Shown piece by piece: positions 5,793 through 7,787 of a stretch of DNA of 7,787 nucleotides. A program made the translations under genes and the position numbers. The notes beneath the pieces are model-generated. The model did not search any database and was not told where the DNA came from. It was given only the letters and a program-made list of their open reading frames with translations. Every line of letters starts with the position of its first letter. Position 1 is the first letter of the stretch. Origin of the DNA: JBEIVB01 sp040374085 (lineage in GTDB: Bacteria > Bacteroidota > Bacteroidia > UBA4408); assembly GCA_040374085.1 (NCBI GenBank), contig JBEIVB010000104.1, forward strand, positions 1 through 7,787, written 5' to 3'.

Positions 5793-7787
5793 ATGAAAGA
5801 CCTAGAAAAAGAATTCCGGCCCACGAACTGGTCCATCAACAACAAGACCAGCATATTTGTGATGACCATCATCATCACCTTGGCGGGAATTATGTCCTAC
5901 ATGAACTTGCCCAAAACCAAGTTCCCGGATATTGTTATTCCCACTATTTATGTAACCACCATCAATGCCGGAACTTCTCCAAAAGACATTGAGACCCTTA
6001 TTACCAAGCCCCTTGAAAAGCAAATTAAGGGCATATCGGGGGTAAAGAAACTAACTTCAAATAGCCTCCAGGATTTCTCGAATGTTATTGTGGAATTCAA
6101 CACCGACGTAAACGTAACGGAGGCCAAGCAAAAAGTGAAAGATGCGGTAGACAAGGCCCGAACCGACCTGCCGCAGCAGCTTACCCGTGAGCCGAATGTT
6201 ATGGAGGTAAACTTCTCTGACATGCCGGTACTTTACGTAAACCTATCGGGGAACTATGATTTGAACCGATTAAAAGGTTTTGCTGATGACATCAAAGATG
6301 AGTGCGAAGGTCTGAAAGAGATCACTCGAGTGGACATCGTGGGTGCACTCGACCGGGAGATTCAAATCAATGTTGACAAGCACAAAATGGAGGCTGCCAG
6401 CATTACCATGGGCGATATCCAAAGAACCATTGCCATGGAAAACAGCACCATAAGCGGGGGCTTGGTGCGTATGGATGGCGTTCGTCGTTCTATAAGTGTA
6501 AAAGGCGAATTCAAAGATGTTCGGCAACTCAGCGACCTCATTATACGTTCCCAATCGGGCGCCACCATTTACTTGAAAGACATTGCTGAGATACGCGACA
6601 ACTTCAAAGAAAAAGAGAGTTATGCCCGTTTGGATCACAAAAACGTAATTACCTTAAACATCATCAAACGCGCCGGAGAGAACCTGATTGAGACATCAGA
6701 TAAGGTACGTGAGATTGTGGAACGGCTGGAAAAAACACGATTCCCTAAGGAACTGGAAATCACCTTAACCGGCGATCAGAGCACCCAGACGCGTACCACT
6801 CTGAAAGACCTCATCAACACCATCATCATTGGTTTTGTTTTGGTGTTGCTCATACTCATGTTTTTTATGGGCGTGACCAACGCCTTCTTTGTTGCGCTTT
6901 CGGTGCCGCTGAGCTGCTTCCTGGCCTTCATGGTATTTCCGAGCATAGGATTCGAACTCAACATGATCGTGTTGTTTGCCTTCTTACTTGCGTTGGGGAT
7001 TGTGGTAGACGATGCCATTGTGGTGATTGAGAACACGCACCGTATTTACGATAATGGTAAAGTAGACATCAAAACTGCGGCACGCTATGCTGCCGGCGAG
7101 GTGTTTCTGCCTGTTTTGAGCGGAACCCTTACCACCCTTGCACCCTTTATTCCACTGGCGTTCTGGCAGGGCATCATCGGCAAATTCATGTTTTATCTTC
7201 CGGTAACCCTCATCGTAACCTTATTGGCATCGTTACTGGTTGCCTACATCATCAATCCGGTGTTTGCCGTTCAATTCATGCGTCCTCATCACGATCCTAA
7301 CGATGTGGTAGAGAAGAAACGCCGTGGAAAACAACTTCGCGTAACCAGCATCCTGCTGCTTTCTTTTGCCCTCATCTTTTACCTCGGTAAAAACATCGGC
7401 ATGGGCAACTTCCTTGTCTTTTTATTGGGCTTGGTTTATTTGAATCGGTTTGTGTTGGAAGGAGCCATTCGGCGCTGGCAAGAAAATGTTTGGCCAGGCA
7501 TTCAGGATGCCTATGCGCGCACCCTCACCCGCCTCATATCCGGCAAACGTGCGATTGGCTTGTTGGTTTCGGCTTTTGTTTTGTTGGTCTTCAGCATTAT
7601 ATTAACCGGAATTGTAAAACCTAAAGTGGTTTTCTTTCCCGAGTCGGATCCCAACTTTGTCTACACCTATATTACCCTGCCCGTTGGAACGAAAGTTGAA
7701 GTTACGGACAGCATTACCCGTATTGTTGAAGACCGTATCTACAAAGTAATGGAGCCCGATGGTAAGGATAACCCTATTGTGGAGAGC
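5793..7787 (+). CDS. RND-family efflux permease, N-terminal 665 residues (cut by right edge)
   Basis: The frame is open from the ATG at 5793 to the last base of the window, giving 665 codons of a protein that is usually over 1000 aa. TM1 is at about 20-38, followed by a periplasmic porter region (about 40-335) and TM2-TM6 between about 340 and 495. In TM4, GIVVDDAIVVIEN carries Asp406 and Asp407, the proton-relay pair equivalent to AcrB Asp407/Asp408. TM6 ends with INPVFAVQFMRP, as in other members. TM7 is at about 588-607 and the second periplasmic domain begins after it. Between TM6 and TM7 lie two extra hydrophobic stretches (about 517-532 and 536-555) absent from AcrB. The relay residues of the second half are beyond the edge. 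Proton-driven drug or metabolite export is expected; the HAE-1-like subclass is likely but not proven. It is the last visible gene of the operon. Confidence 0.95.
   Translation, partial: MKDLEKEFRPTNWSINNKTSIFVMTIIITLAGIMSYMNLPKTKFPDIVIPTIYVTTINAGTSPKDIETLITKPLEKQIKGISGVKKLTSNSLQDFSNVIVEFNTDVNVTEAKQKVKDAVDKARTDLPQQLTREPNVMEVNFSDMPVLYVNLSGNYDLNRLKGFADDIKDECEGLKEITRVDIVGALDREIQINVDKHKMEAASITMGDIQRTIAMENSTISGGLVRMDGVRRSISVKGEFKDVRQLSDLIIRSQSGATIYLKDIAEIRDNFKEKESYARLDHKNVITLNIIKRAGENLIETSDKVREIVERLEKTRFPKELEITLTGDQSTQTRTTLKDLINTIIIGFVLVLLILMFFMGVTNAFFVALSVPLSCFLAFMVFPSIGFELNMIVLFAFLLALGIVVDDAIVVIENTHRIYDNGKVDIKTAARYAAGEVFLPVLSGTLTTLAPFIPLAFWQGIIGKFMFYLPVTLIVTLLASLLVAYIINPVFAVQFMRPHHDPNDVVEKKRRGKQLRVTSILLLSFALIFYLGKNIGMGNFLVFLLGLVYLNRFVLEGAIRRWQENVWPGIQDAYARTLTRLISGKRAIGLLVSAFVLLVFSIILTGIVKPKVVFFPESDPNFVYTYITLPVGTKVEVTDSITRIVEDRIYKVMEPDGKDNPIVES

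Noticed and set aside
1..7787. Mobile element, CRISPR array, toxin-antitoxin or defence system
   Set aside because: No transposase or integrase motif, terminal repeats, spaced repeats or defence-type domains were seen on either strand.

Overview
The window holds two back-to-back gene groups, most likely from a Bacteroidota (Bacteroidetes) chromosome. Three things point that way. Both divergent promoters carry a match to the Bacteroidota -7 box TAnnTTTG. Almost no start codon is preceded by a convincing Shine-Dalgarno sequence. The order TetR regulator, TolC, adaptor lipoprotein, RND permease is common in that phylum. The assignment rests on pattern recognition, not on a database search.

Left part, 1-2331. 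The 3' end of an unrecognised plus-strand gene (stop at 292) meets, tail to tail with a 4-base overlap, a minus-strand pair: lpdA (dihydrolipoyl dehydrogenase, 890-2293) followed 4 nt later by a TrpG/PabA-type glutamine amidotransferase (289-885). The pair is probably one transcript starting near 2319. Neither gene has its usual partners here: no 2-oxoacid dehydrogenase E1/E2 genes and no chorismate-binding synthase subunit.

Middle, 2294-2587. This 294-nt divergent intergenic region contains the -7 box for lpdA, a good -33/-7 promoter for the tetR-led operon, an 8-bp inverted repeat between the -33 and -7 boxes that is a good operator candidate, a doubtful 39-codon ORF and some weak inverted repeats.

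Right part, 2588-7787. A compact plus-strand operon encodes a TetR/AcrR repressor, a TolC-like outer-membrane factor, a lipid-anchored periplasmic adaptor and an RND permease cut by the window edge after 665 residues. Gaps between genes are 10, 34 and 29 nt with no terminator in them. Together they would make a complete tripartite efflux pump: permease in the inner membrane driven by protons, adaptor in the periplasm, TolC channel through the outer membrane. The regulator probably represses its own operon until a ligand releases it. The substrate cannot be read from the sequence.

There is no mobile element, CRISPR array, tRNA or rRNA that I can support. I see no clearly new system. The items most worth a second look are an extra hydrophobic hairpin between TM6 and TM7 of the permease, the candidate TetR operator, and the pairing of lpdA with an orphan amidotransferase.
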